A DNA stretch of 64,000 bases from QHXQ01 sp036389395 (GCA_036389395.1 DASVPY010000117.1:1-64000), one strand, 5' to 3'. Positions 43,941 through 53,095 are shown, counted from the stretch's first letter. Translations and numbers: made by a program. The notes: generated by a model from the letters alone, not told the origin.

Positions 43941-44030
43941 CACCGCAGAGACGCAGAGGGCGCGGAGGGGGCGCTGAGAGGAACATTCTCTTCTCAGCGC
44001 CCCCTCCGCGCCCTCTGCGTCTCTGCGGTG
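43941..44030. repeat. perfect 39-bp inverted repeat
   Basis: Arms 43941-43979 (CACCGCAGAGACGCAGAGGG onward) and 43992-44030 are exact reverse complements with a 12-base spacer. It resembles the CACAGAG family in style but differs in sequence (CGCAGAG words). Confidence 0.9.
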
Positions 44031-44416
44031 AGTTCTTAATGCTCGGCTGACACCCAACTGAAAACTGCTTTAACTCCGGCCATAAACGCTAAGAGCGCGA
44101 AGCGACGCCGCCGCCGCAGGGCCGCGCAGAGGTTCAACCGCGCAGAACATTCCAGATAGCTTCTCAGCGCACCCGCCTCGTTCCCGCCGCGCTTGCACAC
44201 ACAGGGATGTGGGCAGCGGCGATCAAAGTCAGGTGCAGCTTGAAGGCGGGCGCGTGAGGCCGCTTAAGAGATGGATGGGTTGACCCGAGCGGGCGGCTAA
44301 AGTTCAAGCCGGGAATGCGCGCGACGCCGCCGTGTGGCTGAAGCGCCGCGCGCACTCGCCGTCGGATTGTGCGAGGGGAGGTGGCTGGCGCACCGGCCGT
44401 GCGCCGCCCCCCATGT
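44031..44416. other. gene-free stretch
   Basis: Nothing recognisable between the palindrome and the anti-sigma stop codon. A minus-strand open frame at 44164-44577 overlaps the anti-sigma gene in another frame and has no ribosome site, so I treat it as non-coding. Confidence 0.45.
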
Positions 44417-44701
44417 CTACTGTTCCCCGAACCCAGCGAAGCTGTGCACGTCCGCCGCGACGGCTTCGTGCTCGCCGCCGTCGTCCGCCGCCAGCGGCGC
44501 GTCAGACCCGCCGCGGAGGCTGAGCAGTTCAAGGTATGCTTCCCTGCAAGAGAGACAATCCAGCAGGTGTTCTTCAAACACCGTTGCCTCTGGGTCTTCC
44601 AGCAGATCTGTGACGTAATCGTAAAGCAACCCGCGCACGGCGGGGCGGGTGCATACCGCTCGGGCCTTAGCCCGCGTAAGCTTGTATAGGTTGTTACTCA
44701 T
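44417..44701 (-). CDS. putative zinc-finger anti-sigma factor
   Basis: 94 residues. A zinc-binding anti-sigma motif is visible: H45-x3-C49-x2-C52 (HLLDCLSC) preceded by a helix (LEDPEATVFEEH). The rest is helical or Ala/Asp-rich with no transmembrane segment, so it is a soluble regulator. It starts 53 bases after the sigma-like gene, the common order for a sigma/anti-sigma pair. It probably holds the sigma factor inactive and releases it on a redox or metal signal; this is inferred from family behaviour. Confidence 0.78.
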   Translation of the reverse strand: MSNNLYKLTRAKARAVCTRPAVRGLLYDYVTDLLEDPEATVFEEHLLDCLSCREAYLELLSLRGGSDAPLAADDGGEHEAVAADVHSFAGFGEQ

Positions 44702-44754
44702 GGCCTAACCTCGCGACCGGTCGCAAACCAACGGAGGCGTTAGGCCCGCTTCAC

Positions 44755-45441
44755 CTAGACACCCGTACCCGCATCACCATCGTCACGCAAGCTGTCACGG
44801 AACGCCCGCAGGGCGGCGTTGATCCATTTCTGCACGGTGACGTGGGAGCATTTAATCCCCATCCCGTTCAGTAGATCCCTGCTCTCGCGGGCGGTGTAGC
44901 CCTCAGTCCAGAGTTCCGCGGCGCGGTGGTGATTAGTGGACAGTGTCTCGGTGAATTCCAGAAATCGGGTGCGCAAGCACTCGCGCTCGAACTTGACGCG
45001 TGGGTCAGCAATGGGGAGGTCGTCAATCGGCACGTAGATGAGCGTCAGCCCCTCGGCCCACAGTTCTTTGAAGGGCCGGAGCTTGCCGCGGACAATGTTG
45101 AGCGATAGCACGAAGAACCAACCCAAAAAGTCTTGCTCGTTGGGGAAGGTCGTCGCGTCCGGCGCTCTGCCCGCCGCTTCACGTTTATGCCAATAGTCAA
45201 TCATCCGCCATTGCGCCTCACTGAAGAGGTCTTCCACGTCGTAGCTGATGCCGAAATACTTGCGCATTAGCCCGCCGTACTTCGTACGCATGACATTCGC
45301 GCAGCATTGTTTCCCCCTACTCTGGAATTCGCGGTTGCCTGGTAAGTCCTCTATAGGTCTGCGGCCCGTCAGTATCGCTGACAGTAATGTCCAGAGCCTA
45401 AACCCGCCCTCCTTGCTCGAGCTGGATGCCTGGGTTGTCAT
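44755..45441 (-). CDS. atypical sigma-70-like factor
   Basis: 228 residues from the ATG at 45441 (GAGGTG upstream; a GTG at 45447 is an alternative). Region 2-like helix: YFGISYDVEDLFSEAQWRMI. A region 4-like helix-turn-helix: HRAAELWTEGYTARESRDLL, then CSHVTVQKWINAALRAF. The spacing between the two is longer than in a standard ECF factor, with a linker about 130-170 (YVPIDDLPIADPRVKFE). It is followed by a zinc-finger anti-sigma candidate, which supports the assignment. Targets are unknown; the adjacent small genes are candidates. Lower GC than neighbours suggests a separate origin. Confidence 0.75.
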   Translation of the reverse strand: MTTQASSSSKEGGFRLWTLLSAILTGRRPIEDLPGNREFQSRGKQCCANVMRTKYGGLMRKYFGISYDVEDLFSEAQWRMIDYWHKREAAGRAPDATTFPNEQDFLGWFFVLSLNIVRGKLRPFKELWAEGLTLIYVPIDDLPIADPRVKFERECLRTRFLEFTETLSTNHHRAAELWTEGYTARESRDLLNGMGIKCSHVTVQKWINAALRAFRDSLRDDGDAGTGV

Positions 45442-45655
45442 CGCCACACCTCACTTTGGTGCTGTCAAAAAGCTCACTGCGCGCGCCGAATCCAGGGATG
45501 ACTCGGAATGCGTAGGCGCGTTTTCTGCGGGTTGCTCGTGCGGTCGTGGGGGGCGACGCCTGAAGCGCGGTCTGTAGCGGTTGATGCTGTAACGCCGCCA
45601 GCAAGTTGTCCTCTGCCGGCGGCGTTCGGTGGTTGTTGGGCTGTGTCGCTGACAT
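45398..45655 (-). CDS. small protein overlapping the sigma gene start
   Basis: 85 residues with a good AAGGAGAG ribosome site before the ATG at 45655. The sequence is polar and low-complexity in the first half (NNHRTPPAEDNLLAALQHQP) and basic near 40-48 (TRRKRAYAF). The last 15 codons overlap the start of the sigma-like gene in another frame, which suggests translational coupling or a regulatory leader peptide. It has no recognisable family. Moderate confidence that it is translated. Confidence 0.5.
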   Translation of the reverse strand: MSATQPNNHRTPPAEDNLLAALQHQPLQTALQASPPTTARATRRKRAYAFRVIPGFGARSELFDSTKVRCGDDNPGIQLEQGGRV

Positions 45656-45980
45656 CTTGTCTCTCCTTGTCTATGTGTTCGCGGCCTGTAGTGTCGAAAG
45701 AGTGTTCGGAGCGGTTGACCCACTCGTTAATAGAAAAGGCCGCCGGGCTGCCGGTGTTAAGCGGCGCGCAGAATTTTTTCGCCGCGCCGAAGATTTTTTG
45801 CGGCCTGCTTAACAGGAAGGCGCGCGCCGGACTTTGTGTTAGTGACAGGCGCGGACGGGACGGCTGCTGATGACGCGCTCCCGGCTGCGCCGACTGACCG
45901 GCAGCTTTTATGCGTTGAACTCCAGGCTCAAGTGCTGCCGCTTGAACTGCGAGAGTGACTCAAACAGGAGGTAGTGAAAC
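45656..45980. other. intergenic region between divergent small genes
   Basis: 325 bases separating the minus-strand small gene and the plus-strand secreted protein. It should hold both promoters, but no convincing -35/-10 pair was identified. Open frames here have no ribosome sites. Confidence 0.4.
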
Positions 45981-46355
45981 GTGAGAAACAAATTCTTCTT
46001 CGGCGTTGTCGTAGTGGTCGTGACGTTCTTCGTGTTCTTCATCTTCTTCCGCGTCGTGGCGCGGGCGCAGCCGGCGGGTAATGTGCCCATCGGTGTCGTG
46101 GTGCAGAACAGCACCGTCGAGACAAATCTGGTGACCGTGGGCCCGTTGGCGGCCACGGATCACAGCGTCGCGGGCGTTGGTGTGATAGACGAGACTGTGA
46201 TTGGCAACAGCGGAGCACTCGTCGCGCACATCTGTGACGACGTAGTCGAAGTGGGCTACACTGATCTGCACTATGGTAACGACGATGACGCTGTCGCCGC
46301 CGTAATGCACCATGTCGAGGTCTTGGGCATGATGCACAGAGAGGTTGTCGTTTAA
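45981..46355 (+). CDS. small secreted or membrane-anchored protein
   Basis: 124 residues from a GTG at 45981, with CAGGAGG eight bases upstream. The N-terminus is a strong hydrophobic anchor or signal (FFFGVVVVVVTFFVFFIFFR). The remainder is rich in Val, Asp and His and contains many His residues near the C-terminus (LHYGNDDDAVAAVMHHVEV, then MMHRE), which could bind metal. No known family. It stands alone; a strong hairpin follows at 46411-46448. Confidence 0.6.
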   Translation: MRNKFFFGVVVVVVTFFVFFIFFRVVARAQPAGNVPIGVVVQNSTVETNLVTVGPLAATDHSVAGVGVIDETVIGNSGALVAHICDDVVEVGYTDLHYGNDDDAVAAVMHHVEVLGMMHREVVV

Positions 46356-46410
46356 CGGCCCGCAGAGCCTGCGAACGTTCTCGCAGTACCGTAGAGTTGC
46401 CAGTCACAAA

Positions 46411-46448
46411 CGAGCCGTGCCGGCGTGACAAGACGCCGGCACGGCTCG
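46411..46448. terminator. 16-bp perfect hairpin between convergent genes
   Basis: Arms 46411-46426 (CGAGCCGTGCCGGCGT) and 46433-46448 are exact reverse complements around GACAAG. It lies between the convergent secreted protein and TonB-receptor genes and probably terminates both. Confidence 0.75.
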
Positions 46449-46511
46449 AAGCCTGTTTGCGGCTGTTCTTTCAGATGGCGGGCCGAGTTGTTTTCTCTTC
46501 GTGAAGCCGGT

Positions 46512-49298
46512 TTAGAAGTCGAGGCGCAGGCCGAGTTGGAGTTGGCGCGGGTCGGCGGCGGCGGTGGGGCGGCCGAAGGTGGGGAGCGGCGTCGCGCCCG
46601 CGCCGAAGACGTTGTTGGGCAATTGCAGGTTGGCGCGGTTGAGCACGTTGAAGGCTTCGGCGAGCGCCTCCACGCGGACGCGGTCGCTCAGACGGAAGCG
46701 GCGGCTCAGGCGCAGGTCGAGCGCGGCGCTGTTGAAACCGCGCCCCGTGTTGCGCCCGACGCCCGCGGGCCGGTCGTTGACGTTCGTGTCGCCGTTGCGA
46801 TCCGTGCCGGTCTGGACGTTGAACGGCAGCGCCGAGCCGGAGCTGAAAATGTAACCGAGTTGCCAGCCCGCGAGCGCGCGGCGCAAACGGGCGGCGTGCG
46901 GCGCGGGCGGCGCTTGGAGCGTGCCGCTCAAGGTCAGACGGTGGCGCTGGTCGTTATCGGCCGGCCCCCACTCGGCGCGCAAGTTCAAGTTGTCTTGCGG
47001 CGTGAAGAAGAAGGCGTTGCCGGCGTCGTCACGCGCGCGCGCGAGCGTGTAAGCGAGCCGCAAGGTCGCCCACTCGCCGGCGCGCTCGTTGAGCGCCACG
47101 CTCAACCCGTCGTAACTGGACTCGCCCGACGACTCGTAGCGGTTGACGTTGGCGAAGCGCGGATCGGGGCGGCCCAAGTTGGGTGCGGACGGAGAGGTCG
47201 GCGCGTTGACGTTGCGCGAGACGAGCAGGTGCAACCCGCGCAGGTGCAGGTAGCCGACCGAGAGCGCAGCGCCGCCCGCCAGTTCGCGCTCCGCCTGCAC
47301 GCTCGTCTGCACGCTGTAGCTGTTCTCGACGCGCGGGGCGATGGTCGTGACGCTGACGAGCAGGCCCGCGGGAAAGTCCGTCAGCCGATTCGGAAACGCG
47401 GGCGCGCTTGCTTGCCCGAAGGAGAGCACCGCGACTTTGTACTTCGAGCCGTCGCGCTGCAAGGCGTTCGACGTGGCGCGCAAGGGCACGCGGTCGAAGT
47501 AGAGACCGAAGCTCGCGCGCACGACCGTCTTGCCGCCGCCCGGTGCGTAGGCGAGACCGAGGCGCGGCGCGAAGTTGTCGGCGTCGGTCGAGATCGGCGC
47601 GGGCAGGAGTTGCGCGTCGTAGCGCAGCCCCGCGTTGACGGTCAGGTCGCGGCGCGCGTGCCACTCGTCCTGCACGAAGACGCCGACGTTCGGGTTCGAC
47701 TGAAACTGCGTCGCCGCGCCGAACGCCTGCTGGAAGGTGACGTAGCGGCCGGCGATGAAGTTGGCGAGCGACGAGAAGGTGTAGACGCCTTGCAGCGCGC
47801 CGGGGAAGTTGATGTCCGCGCGGTTGAGCAGGAAGTCCGCGCCCGCCTTGAACGAATGCGCGCCGCGCTGGACGGTGACGCTGTCGGCCAACTCGAACAC
47901 GTCGAGCGCGCGCGCCGTGGGCGAGAAGGTGGCCGGGCCGAAGTTGGCGACGCCCGCGATGTTGACCGCCGGCCCGACGGTGTCGTTTAAGGGCGCGCCG
48001 AGGCGGCTGCGCGCGAACTGCGCGCGCGCCTCGTTGAAGGTGCGCGGCGTGAGCGTCGAGATGAGGCTCGCCGCCAAGGTCTGATCGCGATCCGTTAGCC
48101 CGGAGCCGCGGCTCGCGTCGTTCGTGCCGCCGACGTTGCGCGCGTTGGCGGCCGCCAGGTCGTAGAGGCTGTAGCGCGCGGCGAGCCGGTGCGCCGCGCC
48201 GAGTTGGTGATCGACGCGGGCGAAGAGGTTCGTCGTGTCGTAGCCGCCGGGGAACTCGCCGGTCTGCAAGCGCGCGCCCGCGTAAGTCGTTTGGTCGAGA
48301 CGCGCGTTGACGGCCGCCGCGGCGGCGGGCGTGATCGTGACGATGCCGGCGTCGTGCCGGCGCGTCTGCTCGAAGTTGGCGAACAGGAAGGTGCGGTCGC
48401 GCTTCAGCGGGCCGCCGACGGACGCGCCGTACTGCGCCTGCGTCAGCGGGTCGCGGCGCGCGGCGAGCGGGTTGCGCGCGTCGAGCCGCTGGTTGCGGAA
48501 GAAGCCGTAGAGGCGGCCGTGCCAGTCGTTCGTGCCGGAGCGCGTCAGGATGTTGACGACGCCGCCCGCCGCGCGCCCGAACTCCGCCACGCCGCCCGCC
48601 GTCACCACCTGAAACTCGCGGATCACTTCTTGGCTGTAGAACGTGCCGGCCAGATCGGCCGCGTCGTCGTTCGCCGAGACGCCGTCAACGACGAAGCCGT
48701 TGTTCAAGTTTCGTTGACCGGCGACGGAGAGACCTTGACCGGGCACGGCCGAGGTCTCGGCGAAGCGCTGGTTGCTGCCGGTGTTGGCGCGCGCGACGCC
48801 GGGCGCGAGCAGCGCGAGGTCGAGATAGTTGCGCCCGTTGAGCGGCAGGTCGTTGACCTCGTGCGGCAGGATCGTCGCGGCGACCTGCGTGCGCGCCGTC
48901 TCGACGAGCGGCGCGTCGTCCGTCACGTTGACGCTCTCGGCGACGCCCGCCACGCCCAACGCGAGCGGCACGTCGAGCGCCTGCCCGACGGTCAGCGTAA
49001 GCTGCCGCGTGCGCGGCGCGAACCCGGCCGCCTCGGCCGTGAGCCGGTACGCGCCGACCGGCAGGTAAGGGAAGCGGAAGCGCCCCGACGCGTCGGTCGC
49101 GTGGCTGCGGCTCTGGTTCGTGTCGAGGCTGGTAACGGTGACGACCGCGCCGCTGACGGCCGCGCCGTGCGCGTCCTCCACGCGCCCGCCCAGCGTCGCC
49201 GCGGTCAAAGTCTGCTGCGCCGCGCCGCGCGCCGCGCAAAGCGATAGGAGCAGCGCGCCGATCAAGGCACGGGTCGCCGGGTTGAGTCTGCCGCGCAT
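46512..49298 (-). CDS. TonB-dependent receptor with carboxypeptidase-regulatory domain (Oar-like)
   Basis: 928 residues. Signal peptide about 1-28. A carboxypeptidase-regulatory-like domain about 35-115 (GGRVEDAHGAAVSGAVVTVT, SGRFRFPYLPVGAYRLTAEA). Plug domain about 120-260 with LNGRNYLDLALLAPGV and FVVDGVSAND. Then a beta barrel ending in a Phe C-terminus (LQLGLRLDF), the outer-membrane assembly signal. This receptor type is greatly expanded in Acidobacteriota and takes up large substrates such as glycans or peptides, powered by TonB/ExbBD from elsewhere. No SusD-like partner or hydrolase operon is linked. A clear promoter lies upstream. Confidence 0.94.
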   Translation of the reverse strand: MRGRLNPATRALIGALLLSLCAARGAAQQTLTAATLGGRVEDAHGAAVSGAVVTVTSLDTNQSRSHATDASGRFRFPYLPVGAYRLTAEAAGFAPRTRQLTLTVGQALDVPLALGVAGVAESVNVTDDAPLVETARTQVAATILPHEVNDLPLNGRNYLDLALLAPGVARANTGSNQRFAETSAVPGQGLSVAGQRNLNNGFVVDGVSANDDAADLAGTFYSQEVIREFQVVTAGGVAEFGRAAGGVVNILTRSGTNDWHGRLYGFFRNQRLDARNPLAARRDPLTQAQYGASVGGPLKRDRTFLFANFEQTRRHDAGIVTITPAAAAAVNARLDQTTYAGARLQTGEFPGGYDTTNLFARVDHQLGAAHRLAARYSLYDLAAANARNVGGTNDASRGSGLTDRDQTLAASLISTLTPRTFNEARAQFARSRLGAPLNDTVGPAVNIAGVANFGPATFSPTARALDVFELADSVTVQRGAHSFKAGADFLLNRADINFPGALQGVYTFSSLANFIAGRYVTFQQAFGAATQFQSNPNVGVFVQDEWHARRDLTVNAGLRYDAQLLPAPISTDADNFAPRLGLAYAPGGGKTVVRASFGLYFDRVPLRATSNALQRDGSKYKVAVLSFGQASAPAFPNRLTDFPAGLLVSVTTIAPRVENSYSVQTSVQAERELAGGAALSVGYLHLRGLHLLVSRNVNAPTSPSAPNLGRPDPRFANVNRYESSGESSYDGLSVALNERAGEWATLRLAYTLARARDDAGNAFFFTPQDNLNLRAEWGPADNDQRHRLTLSGTLQAPPAPHAARLRRALAGWQLGYIFSSGSALPFNVQTGTDRNGDTNVNDRPAGVGRNTGRGFNSAALDLRLSRRFRLSDRVRVEALAEAFNVLNRANLQLPNNVFGAGATPLPTFGRPTAAADPRQLQLGLRLDF

Positions 49299-49402
49299 CC
49301 GTTACTGAGGTAGACGACTCCGGGCCTGGTCAACGCCTCTGTGGCGCGCGGACGATGTGGACGAGGGCCGGGACGTTACGTTGAAAGTGAAACAGCGCGC
49401 CG

Positions 49403-49432
49403 AGTATAAGCCAGCGCGCGCGCCGTTGTCAG
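49403..49432 (-). promoter_or_regulatory. sigma-70-type promoter for the TonB-dependent receptor
   Basis: Minus strand: CTGACA (-35, 49427-49432), 18-base spacer, TATACT (-10, 49403-49408), about 100 bases before the receptor start codon. Confidence 0.55.
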
Positions 49433-49445
49433 CAGGAATCGCGCG

Positions 49446-51041
49446 TCAGTTCGCCTTGACCCAGCCGCCCGCGGGCGCGAGTTCTTTCTTCTCCGGGTCG
49501 AAGGTCAGGACGCTCGCGCCGGCCGCGCCGACGCGCCGGTTCGGGCCGAAGGTGAGCCGCGGCGTCAGCCCCGTGTCGTACTCGTAGAGACCTTCGAGCG
49601 CCGTGATGAATTGCTCGCGGGTCAGGTCTCTGCCCGCGCGCTTGAGGCCTTCGACGAAGACCTTCGCGGCGGCGAGCGCGGCGAGTTGCGAGGCGACGCG
49701 GCGCGGCGCGAACTTGTACTTCTCTTGCAGCGCGCGGAACTCCGCCAAGCCTTCCGGCGTCACGTCCGCCGGCACGGTCGGGAAGGTCACGAAGACATGG
49801 TCTTTGAAACTCGTCGGCACGGCGCTGCCGAGGTTCGTGCCCGACAGCGCGCCGAGCAGGAAGACGAAGGGCGTCCACTTGGCGGCCGCCGCTGCTTGCA
49901 GCAAAGGTGTCTCTTCGCCGTTCGGGCCGAGCAGCAGGACGCCTTCGGCGCGCGCCTGTTGTAGCTGCTCGACTAACTGCGCCGCGTTGAAGCTCCCGCG
50001 CGTGAACGTCTGCTTGAAGACGGGCGGCAGCCCGGCCTGTTTGGCTTGCTCGACGAACGCGTCGGCGGCGGCGTTCGTCAACTCGCCGTTCGCGTAGACG
50101 ACGGCGAGGCGCGCGCGCTTCAGTTCGGGCCGGGCGGCGGCGAAGTTGGCGAGGGCGCGCGCCTGCTCGGCGAAGCCGGGCAGCAGGTAGAAGACGTAGC
50201 GGTTCAGCGGCGTGCCCGTCTGCGGCAACAGCGTCGCGGGGCCGACGAGCGGCGTGCCGGTCTCGGCCGCCAGCGCGGCCAGTTCCTTGTCCGCGCCGGC
50301 GCTGACGCCGCCGACGAGCGCGAAGACCTGCTCGCCTTCGAGCAGGCGGCGCAGGTTGGCGGCCGTCTGCGCGGCGTCCGCGCTCGCGTCTGCCGCGCGC
50401 AACTCAAGCCGCCGGTTGTAGACGCCGCCGCGGCTGTTCACGTCTGCGAAGTAGGCGTTGAGTACGTCGCGCATGGCCGCGCCGGTGTCTGCGAGCGCGC
50501 CCGCGAGTGGGAGCGGCGCGGCGACCGTGATGGCGTCGGCGGTCAGCCCCGGCTCGCGCTCCGTCTCGATGCGCTTGAGGTACGCGAGCAGGTCGGCCAG
50601 GTCTTCGGGCGCGAGCTTGTAGCGCGGCATGGCGACGAGCAGCGCGTTGCCCGCCGGGTCGAGACCGTTGACGACGGCGCGCACGAAAGAGGTTTCGTTG
50701 AACGGCCCGTGCTTGCGCCCGGTCGGGTGCGTGTGCCCGTCGGGCCGGGTCAGTTGCGACCAGGTGAGCGCGCCCGCCGTCACGCCGGCTTCCGTCTTGC
50801 CTTCGCCGCGCAGCCCGTGACAGCCGGCGCACGGCACGGTCGCCGCCGGCACGTCCAACTCGCCGACCAAGGCCGAGACCTCGCGCCCCGCCGCGCTCTC
50901 GCCGCGCAGGTAAAGCGCCTTGCCGCGCCGCTCCTGCGGCGTCAGCGGCGGCGACTGTGCGGCGTCGCCCGTGCGCAAGGTGATGACGGCGCACGCCAGC
51001 ACGAGCAACGCCGCGACGATGAGCTTGAATGGTCTGCGCAC
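49446..51041 (-). CDS. cytochrome c / periplasmic substrate-binding protein fusion
   Basis: 531 residues. Signal peptide or anchor about 1-28. A class I cytochrome c domain about 35-165 has the haem motif C71-A-G-C74-H75 and a distal Met segment (LLVAMPRYKLAPEDLADLLA). From about 175 to 500 it is a type I periplasmic ligand-binding protein (Leu/Ile/Val-binding or ABC family; FALVGGVSAGADKELAALAA, VYANGELTNAAADAFVEQAK). A haem domain on a substrate-binding protein is unusual. No permease or ATPase is adjacent, so it may be a sensor or redox-linked receptor rather than a transporter subunit. The stop is directly upstream of the receptor promoter. Confidence 0.85.
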   Translation of the reverse strand: MRRPFKLIVAALLVLACAVITLRTGDAAQSPPLTPQERRGKALYLRGESAAGREVSALVGELDVPAATVPCAGCHGLRGEGKTEAGVTAGALTWSQLTRPDGHTHPTGRKHGPFNETSFVRAVVNGLDPAGNALLVAMPRYKLAPEDLADLLAYLKRIETEREPGLTADAITVAAPLPLAGALADTGAAMRDVLNAYFADVNSRGGVYNRRLELRAADASADAAQTAANLRRLLEGEQVFALVGGVSAGADKELAALAAETGTPLVGPATLLPQTGTPLNRYVFYLLPGFAEQARALANFAAARPELKRARLAVVYANGELTNAAADAFVEQAKQAGLPPVFKQTFTRGSFNAAQLVEQLQQARAEGVLLLGPNGEETPLLQAAAAAKWTPFVFLLGALSGTNLGSAVPTSFKDHVFVTFPTVPADVTPEGLAEFRALQEKYKFAPRRVASQLAALAAAKVFVEGLKRAGRDLTREQFITALEGLYEYDTGLTPRLTFGPNRRVGAAGASVLTFDPEKKELAPAGGWVKAN

Positions 51042-51172
51042 GAGTGTTTGGGTGCGCCGTTAGTGTAGCACCTCGGCACGACCCGCCGGGAGCACGTTGA
51101 CTCGCGGGCGGCTTTGGCATATCGTCGCGCGCGTCTTTCATGCGCTTAGCCCACTGAAGGAAGACGAAAGCG

Positions 51173-53095
51173 ATGCTGATTCCAGCCCCCGCCGCGCAGA
51201 CCGTCGAGCTGCGTTTCGCCCCGCTCACAGACCGCGACCACTTTGACCCCGCGCGCTGGCGGCGTGAGCCGTTGCACGCCTCGGCCGCGCAGACCGGCTT
51301 CTGGGAGTTAGACCTCGACGCGCTCGCGCTCGCCGACGGCGATTACGAATACGAGTTCGTCCTCGACGGCCACGCGGACGCGCCCGTCCCCGATCCCTTC
51401 GCCGAGGAGTTGGTGCGCTTCGGCAGTTACCGCGGTCTCTTCCGCATCCGCGGCGGGCGGCGCGCGCGCTGGCCCTTCTCGTGGGACGACGAACTGTCGG
51501 CGGGCGTGCGGTTGCCGAACAACAACCAGATCGTCATCTACGAGATGCCCCTGCGCTGGATGGCGGGCGAGGAGATACGCCAGGTCGGTCTCGGCACGTT
51601 CGAGCGCGTCCTCTTCGGCCACCTGGACACGCTCGCCGCGCTCGGCGTCAACGCCATCGAGTTGTTGCCCATACACGATTCGGCCGACACGCTCAACTGG
51701 GGTTACGGCAGCCGCTTCTTCTTCGCGCCCGACTTCGACATGGGGACGCCGGTCGATCTCAAGTGCTTCATCAAACGCTGCCACCAGCGCGGCATACGCG
51801 TCATCCTCGACGTGGTGATGAACCACGCGCGCGACTGTCCGCTCGAGGCGCTGGCTTACGACTGGTACTTCCTGCGCGACAACACGGAGGAGCCGGGGCA
51901 CGACATGGACTGGGGCGGGCGTCTGTTCCGCTACCGCCGCGCCGCGCACGGCGACTTCTACCCGGCGCGCGAGTTCCACTACCAGATGGCCGAGTTCTGG
52001 GTGCGCGAGTACCACGTGGACGGCTTCCGCCTCGACGAGTTCAAAGGCATAGACCACTGGGAGTTCGTCCAGACGTTCCGCGAACGCGCGCACGCCGCCC
52101 ACCGCGCGCAGTTCCCCGACCGCCCGTTCTTAGTCATCGCGGAAGATTCGTGGCGGCGCGCCGTCATCACGCAGGACGTGGCGACCAACCCGAACGGGCG
52201 GCGCGTGGTGGACGCGATGTGGCACTTCGCCTACCGCGACGAGGCGCGCCGGCTGCTGCGCGACGCCGTCACGACGCACTGGGGCGAGCCGGCGCGGAGC
52301 GCGCGCGTCGCGGCCGCGCTCTCGGGCCGCGGCTCTTGGGACGACATGAGCCGCGCGATGCAAGGCGGGTTCGGCGATCTCGCGCAGGCGGTCACATACC
52401 TGACCTCGCACGACGTGGAGCAGCCCGGTGAGCAGCGCATGATGAACTACATGTTCGGCGAGTTGCTGCGGCGGACGGGCGCGGGCGACGGATCGGTCGC
52501 GCAGGTGCGGACGCTGGTGGAGCGGATCGCGGAGCAGACGCCGGAGGTGCAGGCGGCGCACGCGCAGGCGCTCGATCAGGTGCGCAGCGGCTTCGCGTTG
52601 CTGCTCACCTCGGTGGGCATCCCGATGTTCCTCGCGGGCGAAGAGTTCGCCGACGTACACGACCTGGATCACACGGACTACAGGCTGAAGATGTCCGACC
52701 CGGTGGACTGGAACCGGCGCGAGCAGCCCGGTCACAAAACGCTGTGGCGCGCGGTCGGCGATCTGGTGCGCCTGCGCACGACGCACCCGGCGTTGCAGCG
52801 CAACGAGATCGAGTTCTTCTACTTCCACCCGGACATGGACGCGGACGCGGGCGCGCGCGTCTTCGCCTACTGCCGCACGGGCGGAGAGCCGCTTGGGCGC
52901 GACGGCCAAGTGGTGGTTATCGCCAACTGCGGGCGGCAGGACTTCCCGTCCTTCGATCTGCCTTGGCCCTGGGCTGCGGCCGAAGGCTGCGAGCGCGGCA
53001 CGCCCGCGCAAGGCACACTCCCGCAGTTCCACCTCAACGAAAACCGCGTGACTCTATCACTCGCCCCGTTCCAGGTGCGCGTCTTTACCACCTGA
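51173..53095 (+). CDS. GH13 alpha-amylase-family glycoside hydrolase
   Basis: 640 residues without signal peptide. An N-terminal carbohydrate-binding/E-set domain about 10-100 (DYEYEFVLDGHADAPVPDPF), then the (beta/alpha)8 barrel. Conserved regions: VILDVVMNHA (region I), DGFRLDEFKG with nucleophile Asp288, LVIAEDSW with acid/base Glu324, and YLTSHDVEQ with Asp414. A C-terminal beta domain follows. Overall it resembles branching enzyme, isoamylase or maltooligosyl trehalose hydrolase types. Subtype cannot be fixed by eye. It acts on alpha-glucans in the cytoplasm, probably glycogen or trehalose metabolism. It stands alone, diverging from the cytochrome fusion gene. Confidence 0.92.
   Translation: MLIPAPAAQTVELRFAPLTDRDHFDPARWRREPLHASAAQTGFWELDLDALALADGDYEYEFVLDGHADAPVPDPFAEELVRFGSYRGLFRIRGGRRARWPFSWDDELSAGVRLPNNNQIVIYEMPLRWMAGEEIRQVGLGTFERVLFGHLDTLAALGVNAIELLPIHDSADTLNWGYGSRFFFAPDFDMGTPVDLKCFIKRCHQRGIRVILDVVMNHARDCPLEALAYDWYFLRDNTEEPGHDMDWGGRLFRYRRAAHGDFYPAREFHYQMAEFWVREYHVDGFRLDEFKGIDHWEFVQTFRERAHAAHRAQFPDRPFLVIAEDSWRRAVITQDVATNPNGRRVVDAMWHFAYRDEARRLLRDAVTTHWGEPARSARVAAALSGRGSWDDMSRAMQGGFGDLAQAVTYLTSHDVEQPGEQRMMNYMFGELLRRTGAGDGSVAQVRTLVERIAEQTPEVQAAHAQALDQVRSGFALLLTSVGIPMFLAGEEFADVHDLDHTDYRLKMSDPVDWNRREQPGHKTLWRAVGDLVRLRTTHPALQRNEIEFFYFHPDMDADAGARVFAYCRTGGEPLGRDGQVVVIANCGRQDFPSFDLPWPWAAAEGCERGTPAQGTLPQFHLNENRVTLSLAPFQVRVFTT

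Noticed and set aside
44164..44577. 137-residue minus-strand open frame.
   Set aside because: It overlaps the anti-sigma gene in another frame, and the zinc-finger motif is in the other frame.
45508..45870. 120-residue plus-strand open frame in the divergent promoter region.
   Set aside because: No ribosome site, Arg/Cys-rich shadow-type translation, and overlap with a better-supported minus-strand gene.
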